DNA of 64,000 bases from Scolanthus callimorphus (lineage: Eukaryota; Cnidaria; Anthozoa; Actiniaria; Edwardsiidae). This document shows positions 31,986 to 44,724 of this stretch, in pieces. Within the stretch, counting starts at the first letter, position 1. Every line of letters starts with the position of its first letter. The notes below the pieces were generated by a model. The model made no database searches. It was not told the DNA's origin and was given only the letters and a program-made list of their open reading frames with translations. The DNA lies in contig CM066920.1 in assembly GCA_033964015.1 (NCBI GenBank), positions 558,001 to 622,000 on the forward strand, in the 5' to 3' direction. Made by a program: the position numbers and the translations under genes.

Positions 31986-34900
31986 CTCGTCCCCAGGCTA
32001 CCCCTCTTATGTCAGCTCCATGATGCTTTGCGCACCTAGCCAACTTTCCAATATGGCGGCCGCTCTTCAAGCTGACTCGGGCGGGCAGCAAAAGCCAATG
32101 ACGTCATAGCCGGGCAAAGCGTGACAGGCCCGCCGAGTAACATGATCCAGCGCCTGTGAGGGAGTTCGACAGGCCCACTCTCGTACCCAGAGCCCCGTCA
32201 TAGTTTGACCACGGCAAGATTCAGGGCTCTGGGGAATATATATTTTTAAATTATTTCAGACGGTTCGCCATTCGTTGAAATTCATGGTTTGAAAGGCATG
32301 TTTCAGTTCCAGAGAAACATTAGGTAATGGGCCGATAAGAGGGGTGTTTTTTTATTTTTTTCTTCTTACAAATAACTCCAATCACTGACTGTCCAGTCAA
32401 TATTAACCCTCCAAAACCAAGTGTTTTCGATTTCCGTACAGTAACAACATTTTGTAGGTATATCATCCTATTTGTATTTTTGTCAGAGTACAAAAAAAAC
32501 ATTGATAGTTATGAATTATTCAACGGTAAGTAGATGGCGATTTTCTGTTTGCATATTTAATTTCAAGAAAACAAAAGGAAAAATCTTCATACCTCGTCTA
32601 GGGCTTTTAAGTTCAGTTACGAGGGCATTTTTAATTTCACAACTTAATAATGAAATCGTGACGAGTCATACGAAAACTGACGCACATTTAATTTAAACAA
32701 TAACTCTGATTGTCATTTTGCATCAGGCAGATAAAATTAATTTTGTAGTTGGAGCTAATAAATTCACTAAGAAGTTTAAAGTTCGTATTTCAATAGTCCC
32801 ACTCGTGTATAAACAACATCAATATTTATTAGTTATCCCAGCTTCATTGCTCGTAAACTAATTACTACACTATAAATTATCTGAATTCCGAGAGAAGATT
32901 AGTTTATTAGTTAAAGTCAGGCTTTAAATTTCGAAATTTGTGCTGCAAACGTAACCTTAACTAAAACGGTTGTAGGGAAACCAGTGATTTAATGATATCA
33001 AGGTCAATTCCAGCCATTTTTCACATCCTCGAAAATCCTTGTTCAAAGCATTCAATTATAGAACAACCAATTCTATTGAAAAAAGAAACAATTTATCTCT
33101 GAGCTGAATCGAATGAATGGCAGAGATAATGAACTATAGAAAAGTTTGCTTTGTGGGCATAAAAACAAATTTAATAATTCATCGAACAAAGCGGAGTGCA
33201 CACTTACGGTACGCATTATGGGATAATGAACTGAGAAATGACGCACGCGGGATCGGCCGTTTTGGGTGCTTTGTTTGTTTATATTCTTGTTCCTTTCAAA
33301 AATATGTTTTAACTCCTATACAAAATATGAAACGATGCAGTTACTCGAACACAAAACATTAAAAAGGCAGTGAAAAGGAATGGCCTCGCTGTTCCGTGAT
33401 ATGTACTATTGCACTATTTCAGGTCTCGCAGGGAATAAAAACACTCCTTATTCTTGCAACAGAACACTTTTGTCTTTTCATTTTCTTATTTAGATCGACC
33501 ATCTATCATTCGACAGGCTTTCGTTTGACTTCAACTGCTTGAAGGCGTCCATCTCTCAGATAATCATGGCATCCATTTTTCTTACAATTGCTGATTTAAA
33601 AACCTAAAGTAAGGAGGACATGTTCTGCATAATAGAAACATATGTGAACTGTAGCAACAATGAAACAGTACTTTGGACCAAATTCAGCATATTGAACAAA
33701 CACGCTCGGCCGAGCTTGTATGTTCAAACAGTTAAACACCGCACGCAGCAAGTTGGTTTACTAGACTGGTATTCAAAGTGAATGCTTCACCAAATGTCTC
33801 TATTTTTATTGATTCTTTTGACACGACTTAATTAATTTTATTGGTTAATTACTCAACACCAGTAAAGTTTGCCAAAGAAATGAATTCCTTGTTTATATCG
33901 GCTACTCCCCTAGTCTTTCGCTTGAATAACATTCATGGCGACGGAGCACTTTGATGTCGATTTCAGCCGATTATTGATTTTGACTTGAACTGAATGAGTA
34001 TTTGAAGTCACCTGTTTTTTTTTATACAACGCATACGTGCAAGGCAGATGCTAGCGCATGAATCAGTCGTACAATTGTTAACAACCCAAAAGATTTCAGA
34101 ATTGAAAAAACTTCGTGACTCCAATGAAAAATATCTGTACATTGTATTACGCAAAGTAAAGCTGCGACTAGTTTTATCAATCTAAAACAGCTTTTATTCA
34201 AAGAAAGCACTTTAAGAATCTTCACTTCATATTTTTGTATTCGACATTCAAGACTGATGATCTACACAAACTCTAACAGAAAAGAAACATTTAAAAGTTG
34301 TAGGGTGATATACTACCACACCTTGATTTTAGCTTATTTGATACGGTGAACAGAACAGACAAATACTCTGCAAGGTCCAGAAAAAGATCTCACAGGCCAA
34401 GAAAGTAGTATAAACAGAAAAGAAAACAGTTTAAAATAGCCAACTACAACAACTCCGCGATATATTGTTCAGTGTTTTAAACTTTAATAATTGCCACTAT
34501 CAAGCTAATCCGGCAATGGGTGGTCAACCAATGGTCAAATATAGCCATGATATTGCATAGCGATTATGCGAACCCGAATACAATGCTGTCCCTTCGCAGA
34601 AAGAAAGTAAGAATAAGAATAACACGAATACCGGGCACTTTCTTTCTACAGCCGACCTACAGGGGTTGGTAGTGCCATGTGGCAGTGAAAAGACGACCAA
34701 TTAAAATGCAAACAAATAAAGCGAGTACACTACACAACAATACAAGCAAGTTTGCTCTTTTTCACAAAGTGTGTTATCCTACAGACTTGAAAAAAGATGG
34801 AAAAAGAGGAAATTTTGTTCGCTATCATGTGTTTCGACTGACCTTTGTATTCGATGTTATTTGGGCGAGTTTCTTTGCATCAAAAATCTGAGAAGCAAGG

Positions 34901-37900
34901 TATACATCAAAGATTGTACATTTGTTAGCAAATATTTAAACAAATTCCTATCTAAAAAATAAACAACATTTCATAACAAAAATGACGTCCCCCTGTGGTA
35001 TTGTCCTACAAGATCACTTCTCTCTTTTTTGTCATACATGAGCAGGCTTAATTTCTGTAATGGGACAAAAAAGAAAAGTACTCAAAGAAAAACGGTGGGT
35101 TCAAGTTTGCGAGCGCGCGACCCTATTGTTTTAGCATGTGCGGTGCGTGTTTTTAACACTTTTACGTTCTCTGACGAGGAGGAGCTTGTATTTGGTTTTC
35201 ATGACAAGAAGACTGGACTAAAGTCATATGAAAATAAAAGTTCTAGCTAGTAGTGTGATGGGAATATTTCACCTTTTATGTTTTATAGGTATATGTTCAC
35301 CATATGCCTTTGATAGGTTTCATATTCTGACATAAGTAGGGTTTTTAAACTTTTTTTTCGTATTATACAATCAATGGAATGTATAGATTGTATACATATT
35401 ATGTTTAAAACATTTTCAATTTGACTGTTTGTTGTTTTGAAGATGGATATTTTATCAAATATATGACATCGCTTTTTGTTTTCCAGGTCATGAGATGAAA
35501 ATAGAGACAGATATTTCTGAAACTGTTAAGAAAAAACAACAACAAGAACAACCCTCACAGATATAAGACAAATACATTACCAAACATACTCTCATTTTGT
35601 TTTGTAAGAAACTTTTTCATCATGAAAACCTCTTGGATCAACTGGAATGTTTTTGGTTGCGCCCCAAAAACGTTCAGCAAAAAGCACATTTTGAAGGAGC
35701 GTTCATGTTCAGAGAATCGTTAAAGCTTTACAAAATTTCTCCTCTATTATCCGTTATATTCCCTTTGGGTTAAGTTTGAAAAGCAAAATGTCGGCATAAG
35801 ACCTGCACTGTCAAAGGTACAATAGCGCTCCAAAGCGGATCTTTGAATCTGAGTCAACCGCGAAACACAACAAGAAATGTTTGTTTTTGAATCCTCTCAG
35901 TTCCAAAGCCGTGTGAAGTGAAAGTGAAACTTTTTAGCCGCCGTCTTTTAATTGGCCAAAATTAGCTATCTATCGCTTTTAACGAAACTGTGCGATAATA
36001 TCGCCTGAGCAAATATCCCTTTCAATACCTGATATTATGAAATTTAATCAAGAACAAGATTCACTAAAATGCTAATCATATAGTATTTCATTTTTGTTAA
36101 TTTTGGAATTTAAGTCGCCATAGTCGTAATCGGATTGCCATAAAGTTTTGTAGAATTTTAACCCCTCGAATGACAAACCACCGTCTCAGGGGAAAAATAA
36201 AAATAAAAACTAAGTGCTTTCCACGAACTACATGCAGGTGAAAATTAGAATAATTTCGCTCTTGCGGCGAACTCTGGATGGTTTTCCGCTAATTTTCATC
36301 GAATGACAGCGATTGAAGGCTTCAAGTTCCTCGATGAGGAGAGAAAACAAAAGAAATCATTCAAAGATTTCATCAAATTACTAACGAGTTAAATGGTCTT
36401 TGAACAAAATATCTCTCCTGGAACACAGATTATTACTACGAATTAACAAACAAACCCCCAATTTAAAAGCTAACGAAATCCACTTAAGATATTTCCGAAA
36501 AAGTAAAAACTATCATCTAAAAACTAATAACCGCGCTCGATGGCATTCATGTGAGATTTGACATCGCATTTCAATTTCCGCAATCGCTCGCAAGCTCTAA
36601 TTAAAAGCGTGAAGTTTCAATAGTTTTGTGAAATGATCAGTGATGTGTTTGCTGATCGCCAGCGACCATTTCACCGGAAAGCAAACGAACCCAAATCTAT
36701 TGCTCCTCTGTTATGTATTAAGGCCCAAATCACCTGCCTCAAGTTCAATTTCGCAATGATCACTCGTCCATTTATTTCGAATGAAAAATTCGTGTTCACA
36801 GTTATAGTGTACTTTCTTGTGTATTTAAGCATTAAACTTGTACTACAGCCTGTCCGTGTCGACCAAGAAACTATTACGCTCTAATGCCATTCGATCGCCC
36901 TCTATTAGAGAAGTGCGCGCAAATAAACGCAGTCTAAGCGATACCATTTTAGACAGTGCCGCACAACGAAACATTACTCGCTATATATTTACTGTTTTCA
37001 TTAGTTCATCGAGGCCGACTTTATAGATTTCACCGCCCAACTGCATTTTTTGCTCAGTAAAGCTGGCATTGTCGAAAATGAATAAATTTTTAATTTGTGA
37101 AAAAGAAAAAAAAGTTAAGACAACACCAAAAGACAATTCAGTATATCTATCGATAGTAATATATCAAATGATGACCACCAAGTAGTGAAACCTTCTAGTA
37201 AAGGGTTGATCTGATGTAGTCTTCCAAATACATCCGAGATGCTATCTTTATATAGTTTGTTTATCTTATCTCAACATCACACTTTCATGTAAGAATTCAA
37301 TTGAAACAATCGTCTTCTTTTTCGTAGAAAAACATCCGATAAAATGGATACAAGATATTTCACGACATTTGTTGAAATGAATGTTAATCGAAATCGAAAA
37401 AAGGAAATGAGTAGAAAGGTGTAACCTTGGCAAATATACGTAGAAAAGTGGAACTAGAAAAGAAGGTTGCACTTGCGCATACGCCATTTGAAAAATAAAA
37501 TAAGAAAAGTTGACTATTGTCCAAAGTTAATGGCCAGTGTTCTTGATTTTTGATACAGTTGATGGGCGTTTTGTAAGACAAGGCAATGGCTGTAACATTC
37601 GCTTCCGGGGCTGTTAACATGCATTGTAACTTTGACAATGAGAGAAACATTTGTATGACAGAAACATTAGTCGCGAGAAACGATTAGTATTTTATAGCTC
37701 CCATAACTAGAGCATGATTGAGCTATAATATTCATCTTGGAATGCTGGGTGGTATGATGGATTAATGCAGTTTGATATTTGAACTATCATGGTGGGAAAA
37801 AGGAAAAATAAATAAAACAGCAAATGACCGCGAAATGAGTCTTTCTGATGCTGCCTTGGAGGGTGAAGTTACAGCTGGGAAAGTCTGTTGGCTTAGTTTG

Positions 37901-40799
37901 GTGAGAACGCTAGGGAACATACGAAGGGAAGTGCTAATTAGAGTAGAGAGCCAGCTCCAGGCAAAATACATATGTATATTCTCTTAGCTACTTGAGGGAA
38001 CCCATATAGATTCGCTCTTAACTACTGAGAACGTCTGTTAGAGAAATTAGAAAACGATCGAGAATTTGCTATTGAACTACTCGCCACTAAGTTGACGTCA
38101 CTCGCTGTTCAACCCGCTAGCAATCCCTGGCTGTCCTTCAAATCTTGCTACGATACGTTGGCGAACTTAATTGCGCGGCTTAAATCGATTCTCCTTTATT
38201 TTTTGGAGACAACTCCTAATATTAACTGATCATACTTTAATCAAAACGTAACGTTGAATTAAAGAGTTCTCACCATTCCAATTATTGGGGTAAGGTCTTT
38301 GTATTTGACAATCTCTGGGCTGAAACAAACGAGTGTCCTTGCTACTAATCGTACGTCAACAAAAAGGGACACAAATGTCAAGTCAAGCGGCCAAACAGTT
38401 TGAAGGCATGTTAAATATTCATCTACTAGTATTAATTGTAATATTAGTTTTATAACAAATGTGTATTACGGAAAATACTTCCCGGCCCTAGATACGGCCC
38501 CAGATCGAATATCTAGGTCTGCATTGAGAGAAGACACTAAAAACGTCCGTCTGATAGCGCGGTGTTCGTGAGGGCACCTCCCTAATGCTCACTTCATATT
38601 AAAATGCTATATTCATACAATACCTCAAGACCTCATTGTTTAACATATACCATTCAAAGGCAAAACAGATACATTTTGCGGTAAAAAATAGGTCACGAAT
38701 CCCTTAAAAATTCCTAAACGGTGTCGATGTTAACTCATCTCAAGAATGCGAAGAAGAAAAACATTATAAAGGCGATTTGTATAGCAGTGCACTTTATTTT
38801 CTTGATCATGTCTTCATGTTTGTAACAGTGAGGTACGTACAGCACAAAGAAGTGGTCATCAACAAACACTTTTTTTTGTTGAGGCAAGCGAACATTCCAA
38901 CTGTTAAGTACTCTTGTAGAGATTGTGCCAAAATGTCTTGTGGATCAAGAGAAAAGAACTGCCTCTCTAAGTCGAACAACCACTAGAATCCTGGCAAACC
39001 TTCAATAAGTCATGATTATTTATACCCAACTGATCTAAAATTCGGCTCTGCCTCTAAAAGTTGTAATTCGAGTGTTTAAACCACTAATTGGGTATCTCCT
39101 CCAAAGAATTTACATAAAAGGCCCCTCACCCATCTCCGGACTACAAATTGTTTTATTTAGAAAACAGCTTAGCGTCGTCGATACAGAGTGGATTTAGTTC
39201 CTGGGCGGAAATTGAAGCCTTTTAGTCATGCCATGCTATAATAATAAGTTAAGCAGTTTGGACCACCATAATGTAAACGGACTGGGTGCACAAATAAGAA
39301 CAAAAATCGTAAGCCAAAAACTTGCTAACAATATTGGCACCAAATGTGGCGATATGGGCAATTCTGTGCAAATGAGGTGACAAGTCCAATTTGAAGGTTG
39401 AATGATTGTTTGTCTTGTTGCTGTGAAACTGTTCAGCTTGTCAAGCGATCCTAAAATCTTAAACTATCACAATCATTGCTTGGTAATTTCGAACGAATGA
39501 AGTTTTGATGTGAAATAAAAGCTATCATTCTCTAATAGCAAATTTGGCGACTCTTGTTTGTAACCACTCTAGGCGGAAGTGGAGGATATTCGACGTCTGT
39601 AGAACGGCAGCTTATTACTGGGATTTAAACAACAAAATTAACATGCAATTTGTGTCTATTTTGAAAACGTTTCCCCTTCCGAGAAGCGAGTTAACAATCG
39701 ACTTGTTATCCGTGATGGCAGGAGGCCTTGCAAAGGACAGCACGCCTGCTACTCACTACTCTGTTTTCTCACAAGAAGCCAGCATTCACGGCTAACAATT
39801 TCAAACTTCAAAGCTCGACCTCGCCTGCTTTAAACGCCGACTCTTCGGCTCTAGACGCCGCCCGAGTCATTTTTAATGGATAGAATAGTTTGAGACCTGA
39901 CAAATTTATCAAGCTGCAAAATTCTTGACAGTCTAACTAGGGTTTCTGAATTGTCTGAATGAGTTACCCGTTATTAATATTGTTTATCTCTCTTAATTCC
40001 CATTTAAATGCAAAGAGACGAAAAGCAAGCTCGTAAATACCCCTTTATAGCTGGTTTCGATTGACAAAAATAGGATAATGATGAATAGAGTTGCCCATAG
40101 AAAGTATCAAAATACACGAGACTGGGTGGGACTTGGGCTTATTGTTTACTGGTTAGCGACACTGTTTCCATATGATGCAAAGCGCGATACATTACCAGTG
40201 CTTAGCCATGCTCGGTTGTGAAGAGGGATAACTGGGCAGGTGCAGCTTGGTTAGCCAAAGACACTAATCAAATTTTCACAAAATGCTACACGGGGCATTT
40301 AACAATATTTCACCTTTCCTATTCATAGTCAAATTCCAACCTATGCTTGAAAAAATCAGACACGAAAACGTAATTGAAGGAAGAAATAAAGTTATCGTGT
40401 AGGTTTTTCAATTGATTGTTCTGAGATAAGCGACAAAAACAACAATTCGAGATTACGAGATGAAAAGATAACTTGTTAGTGAGTATGGCTGAAGGGTTTT
40501 CAGGTTTAGTTGTGTGGCACGCGTACTTGTAAGTCTTTCTTGGTCCGCTGCGATTTGGAGTTAAACAATGCTATTTAAGTGGGATTTTGGCCTTTATTTC
40601 TAAAACCAAATATCAATTATCACTCCGTAATATGACCAAGCCGAAGAATTTCCATCCCGCAATCAACACAAATGATTCCACTCGATTGTGCGATATATTC
40701 CCTCAAAATCGGGGGAAACCATTAAAAAAATCAGGCAATAATACGTAGTTTAACTAATTTACAATGTCTTTTATTCACTTTAACTTCATTAACTAATGA

Positions 40800-41110
40800 C
40801 ATACTTTGTACAGTGAATTGCTTGGCGACACAAATCGTCGTTTTGTACACGCTCATGATCAAATTTGTACAGAGGCATTCTAGAAAACGTTAAACATAAA
40901 TTTCTTACATGGTTTTACGGCCTTAACCGGTTTTGTACATTTAAATTGTATTTGAGGGTTTTTGTTTTCCAATTTGTTCCTTGACTTCTTCTAGTTTCAG
41001 TGTTAAAAGCACATTAAAAGTCGAAATAAATTAGACGATTGCCGCTGATCCTCGTAATACACAATTCATTCACAAATACATACTTGTTTTGTACAAAAAA
41101 ACATGTAGTC
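40800..41110 (-). promoter_or_regulatory. Cluster of TGTACAAA elements in the presumed Gsx 3' UTR
   Basis: Five (T)TTGTACA sequences on the plus strand (~40807, 40842, 40866, 40934, 41087), i.e. TGTACAAA or near variants in the Gsx transcript sense, within 300 nt downstream of its stop codon. The TGTA core resembles Pumilio-type sites but the fit is not exact. Function is inference only. Confidence 0.25.
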
Positions 41111-41181
41111 CGTCCGCTTTTTTACAAAAGCGATAGTATTATACATAGTGTAGAAAATTGCCGACCGCATTAGGGCACAGT

Positions 41182-42001
41182 TCATAAACTATCATGAATT
41201 CTTCCAATACTTGACGGCGAAGAGGGACACGGAGAACTTTCTGTCGTTGTTCCGTGTTGCGCCGCTTTCTTGTCTTTCTTCCACTTAACGCGACGGTTTT
41301 GGAACCAGATTTTCACTTGCTTTTCGGAGAGATCCAGGAGAGCCGCAATTTGTATCCTCCGTAATCTTGAGAGATATCTGTTCTGGCTAAACTCCTTTTC
41401 AAGTTCAAGTAATTGCATGCTGGTATAAGCCGTTCTTATTCGCTTAGATCTCGAATTCCCTCTTCCAGTTGGGCTGCTCGCGTCGCGTGAGGATACTACA
41501 AGAAAAGGAACGGAAATTGGTAAATCACACATGTGAGCATTCAAGATTTTAAAAGAGCATCAACGAGTTTGGATCATGACAGTAATGTAGTTAGTTTGAC
41601 CGTAGAGCGAGACACCTGTTAAAGTCCAGCATTACAAGAGGGTTTTGTTGTTGAAAATAACCGGAGCATCAGATACCTACCATAATTAGCTAAGTGGAGG
41701 CGTTCTCCTCGGCTGCGGCGTAGTGCTGCTGCAAGAGAACGTGGTCTTTGGGTAGATCTCGAGAGTAAAGTCCTGCTCCCGGTGGAATAGACGCACCTCT
41801 TACATGCATAAATGGGTGAACTGAAGGAGCGGAAGGGATGCAGAGCTGGCACAAGCTGCTCGGATCAGGCTGAGTTGGGCTCCAGCAGCAAGAACATGGC
41901 ACTGGTGATTCGTAGCTATGCCGTGGCTCGGCTGTGCTGGTAGGGACGGCCTTGGCTTTGGACACTTGAATAAGCGAGTCTATGTAAAATGAGGAGGACA
42001 T
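41182..42001 (-). CDS. Gsx: ParaHox homeobox gene Gsx (cnox-2 type), two exons, one probable indel
   Basis: Exon 1 is 42001..41681 and exon 2 41495..41182 on the minus strand. The ATG at 42001 is chosen because the protein then begins [11 protein letters not shown], the conserved Gsx N-terminal motif; an ATG 13 codons upstream lacks support. Exon 2 holds the complete homeodomain, with [20 protein letters not shown] and a recognition helix ending in RRVKWKK, Gsx-specific in the LSRLRRI and [16 protein letters not shown] parts. In exon 1 the frame hits a stop near 41702, but a frame one base over continues to a good donor (TTATG then GTAGGT). Restoring one missing base near 41703-41715 makes 636 nt, exactly 211 residues plus stop, and joins exon 2 in phase. 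This is therefore most likely an assembly or allelic indel, not a dead gene. Gsx is a transcription factor of neural patterning. Confidence 0.93.
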
Positions 42002-42069
42002 GATATCGCGGAGGTGTGCTCGCTGTGAGGTCGCTTGCAAACTGCCTGTGGTCCTTGGGCCCTGTGATG

Positions 42070-42079
42070 GCTATATAGG
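42070..42079 (-). promoter_or_regulatory. TATA box of Gsx
   Basis: The palindromic ctatatag at 42071-42078 lies ~70 bp upstream of the Gsx ATG on the minus strand, predicting a start site near 42045 and a short 5' UTR. It is flanked by GC-richer sequence, which makes it stand out. Confidence 0.5.
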
Positions 42080-44724
42080 CGCTCTTCCGCACTCCTAAGC
42101 ACGTGGCACCCAGCAATGCCTTACGTAGCCTATTGTAATCAACACAAAGGAACAGCATAAATAATGAAAGAATTTTAAAGCTTTAGAAAAACACTTTAAA
42201 GCCCGGTTAATTACTAATACAGGTACAACACATATAAGAGAAGATTGCCCTTTACAGGAGGAGGGAAAGAAATAAAGCGTGGAAATTGAAGCCAAGAAGG
42301 GTTTATTTGAATCTCGTGAACTTCTTGTGTCCCACCAGCTAGTCGTGAGCCCCTGTAATGTTACATGCGGATTTTGTATCGAGAATCACCTGCGGGCCCT
42401 GATGACATTTCGATTTCAATTGTTCACAATCCAAGCAGCCTTTTTTCGCTCGTAATTGTAATTAAGTTTTTGTGGCACACTCGCCAAATCTATTGTGCTC
42501 GAGTTAACTCCAGGCCTGGTGCCACTTGAACTTCCTGTATAATACGGAATGTCTGTTTTAACCAAGTTTGGGGGATCCGGTGCTCTAGGACCAGTCAAAC
42601 AAATCGAGCCAATTTTGAGTTCAATCTTCTCCGTTCCATATATTGATTATTTAATACGCCTTATTTAACATAGACAAAATTAAGTGCAGATTTTATAAAA
42701 CGCCTGTGTCCTACTTAATCTAAATTGTTTTTGAAATCTACAGAGTATCTGTTTGAGGTCTATTTGTTTAGAAATGATATAATAAATTTAATTTTTCAAA
42801 TTGGGCCACACGGTATTTAACTGTGTTAATGAAAGCTTTTCACTCGCCACCAAAGGGAGATCACTTAACACGCGCGAAATAATTGAGTCACAGTTCAAAA
42901 CGCGAAATATTTTTTAATCACAGCTAAAAGAAATTAGAACGCGTGACCCTCTGTTGAACGTTTTCTGTACATTTTCTATTATTCTTTAGAAATGGACACA
43001 AACAAATTTTTATTCGTTACGAGCAATTTAACAAACAAAGTCAAGCCTTAATAGCTGTTGCAATTATTCACGAAAGAAGCATTAAAAATTCGTCTGTCTT
43101 CGTTTGACGAAAAGAAAATTGTAGTTTAAAAACACACCGCTGCTTGCGCCGAGGTGGGGTGATTTTTTTCGCTATCTCTCGGCAACTAAACACATGTCGG
43201 TTTAAATTCTTAAGGGGGTAGTTGTTATACCGCTGGTACTACGGGTAACACAGCACCCCTGCAGATAACAGTTTACAAGTCGGAATAGCAAGGAGAATAG
43301 CTGTTTTTCGAATTTAGTCTAGGGGCACGACTAATGGCAGGGCTTGACCACTCGCGCGCCTGACTGCAAACAAATAGTCTAATAACCTCTACCAGAACTT
43401 CATTAGCTCGGTCGCCAAATTAATTTAATCTTTAAAATCCCTCACTTTTAAACTCTATTTTTCATGCCTCCTCAACTCTATTAATCAGAAAAATGCAATT
43501 AACTCTAAAAGAATAAGATTTTAAAGATTCTATATGAATCTAAAAATCCAAAGGAAAAGTTTTGGGAATTTTTCGGCTTCCAAAATGCAAGAGAAACATT
43601 GTGAATCAAATTGTAGCAAACTGTATTTGCAGTGATAATTGTCTTTCTAACCTTGCCGGAAACGTAACTTTAACGAACTTGAAGGAAATATGCTCAGTCG
43701 AGTTTCTTCCTCTCAAATACTCAACCCAGGAAATGAAATGAATGTTGGTGTAAATAGCGATTGAACTGTTGGACAGCGCACAAGATTTACTCGAGCAAAA
43801 TAAACACCCTATATCGCAAAACACATTTTAAAGAAACACCTCATAAAATTAAGCGTTTTATCGCGCCGTAAAATGGTTCAATTTTGAATTTTATCGCCAA
43901 CCTAATTAGTTTAAAGACATAACGACTTTATTACCGTGATCATTGACCAAATTTCATTAGCCGAATGCGGGGCAATCCTGAAGGCTACAAGTGAGGCCCG
44001 GTGTTTTTGGAAGGATCGATTGAATACATGAACCTCTCCATTAGGGGTTCGCGAACAACACAGGGAAATTTATTTTACTCAAATTTGCCATCAAAAGCAA
44101 CTACAATTTCAGGCTCTATGTCCTACGTATTATTTTCAACAAATTTAAGTATTTGGATGCTATTTGATGATACTCTTTTTGGGATCAACATCACATCTGA
44201 ATGGTTAAACAATTTGATAATCTCTCGAAAACGCCGCGGGCAAAACAAGGAAAACGGGGAAAGCAAGCCAGGATATGCTCTCAAAGCTCAACTGTTATGT
44301 ACAAATATGTAGAAATTTTGTACATTTTGAACAAGAACGATCACACGTGTGATCTCTCGTGAAAAAGGCCTGCACTGGTTTCTAAATCTAAGATCAACCT
44401 ACCAAAACTATTCGATAACAACGACATGTAAACCTACAGATCAGCAAGGTCCACCTGAAATACTGGTGAAGAAAATTTAGTGTAGGAAAGAAAACGAATT
44501 ACAATGGAACAATCTCCAAACGAGAAACTAGTACTAGATACAGTGTTCAAATATTCATTGAAGGAAACGTGTTAGACTAATTAAAATCACTGAACTATTC
44601 TTCAAATTGTTTTGAAGTACGACCGAGCAATCGCCCAGGAGAAAGTCAAATTAGCCGGAATTGTTAGTTACGCCAGGTAAGGTGGACTACATGACATGTG
44701 GGCGAGATAATCAATCCGATTTAA
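42080..44724. other. Gsx upstream region, no gene seen
   Basis: AT-rich, with many taatta-like sites and no repeat of note. Short frames show no family resemblance. A plausible location for cis-regulation of Gsx. Confidence 0.45.

Larger units (their letters stand above)
29775..41181. other. ParaHox spacer between Gsx and Xlox/Cdx (11.4 kb)
   Basis: No convincing exon on either strand. A MITE-like element lies at 31766-31985, followed by a GC-richer segment to ~32230 ending in a ctctcgtacccagagcc fragment of the 24268 foldback family. From 32300 to 41100 the sequence is AT-rich, largely free of repeats and of long open frames; this would be the place for Gsx and Xlox/Cdx enhancers, though none can be named from sequence alone. 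Confidence 0.55.
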
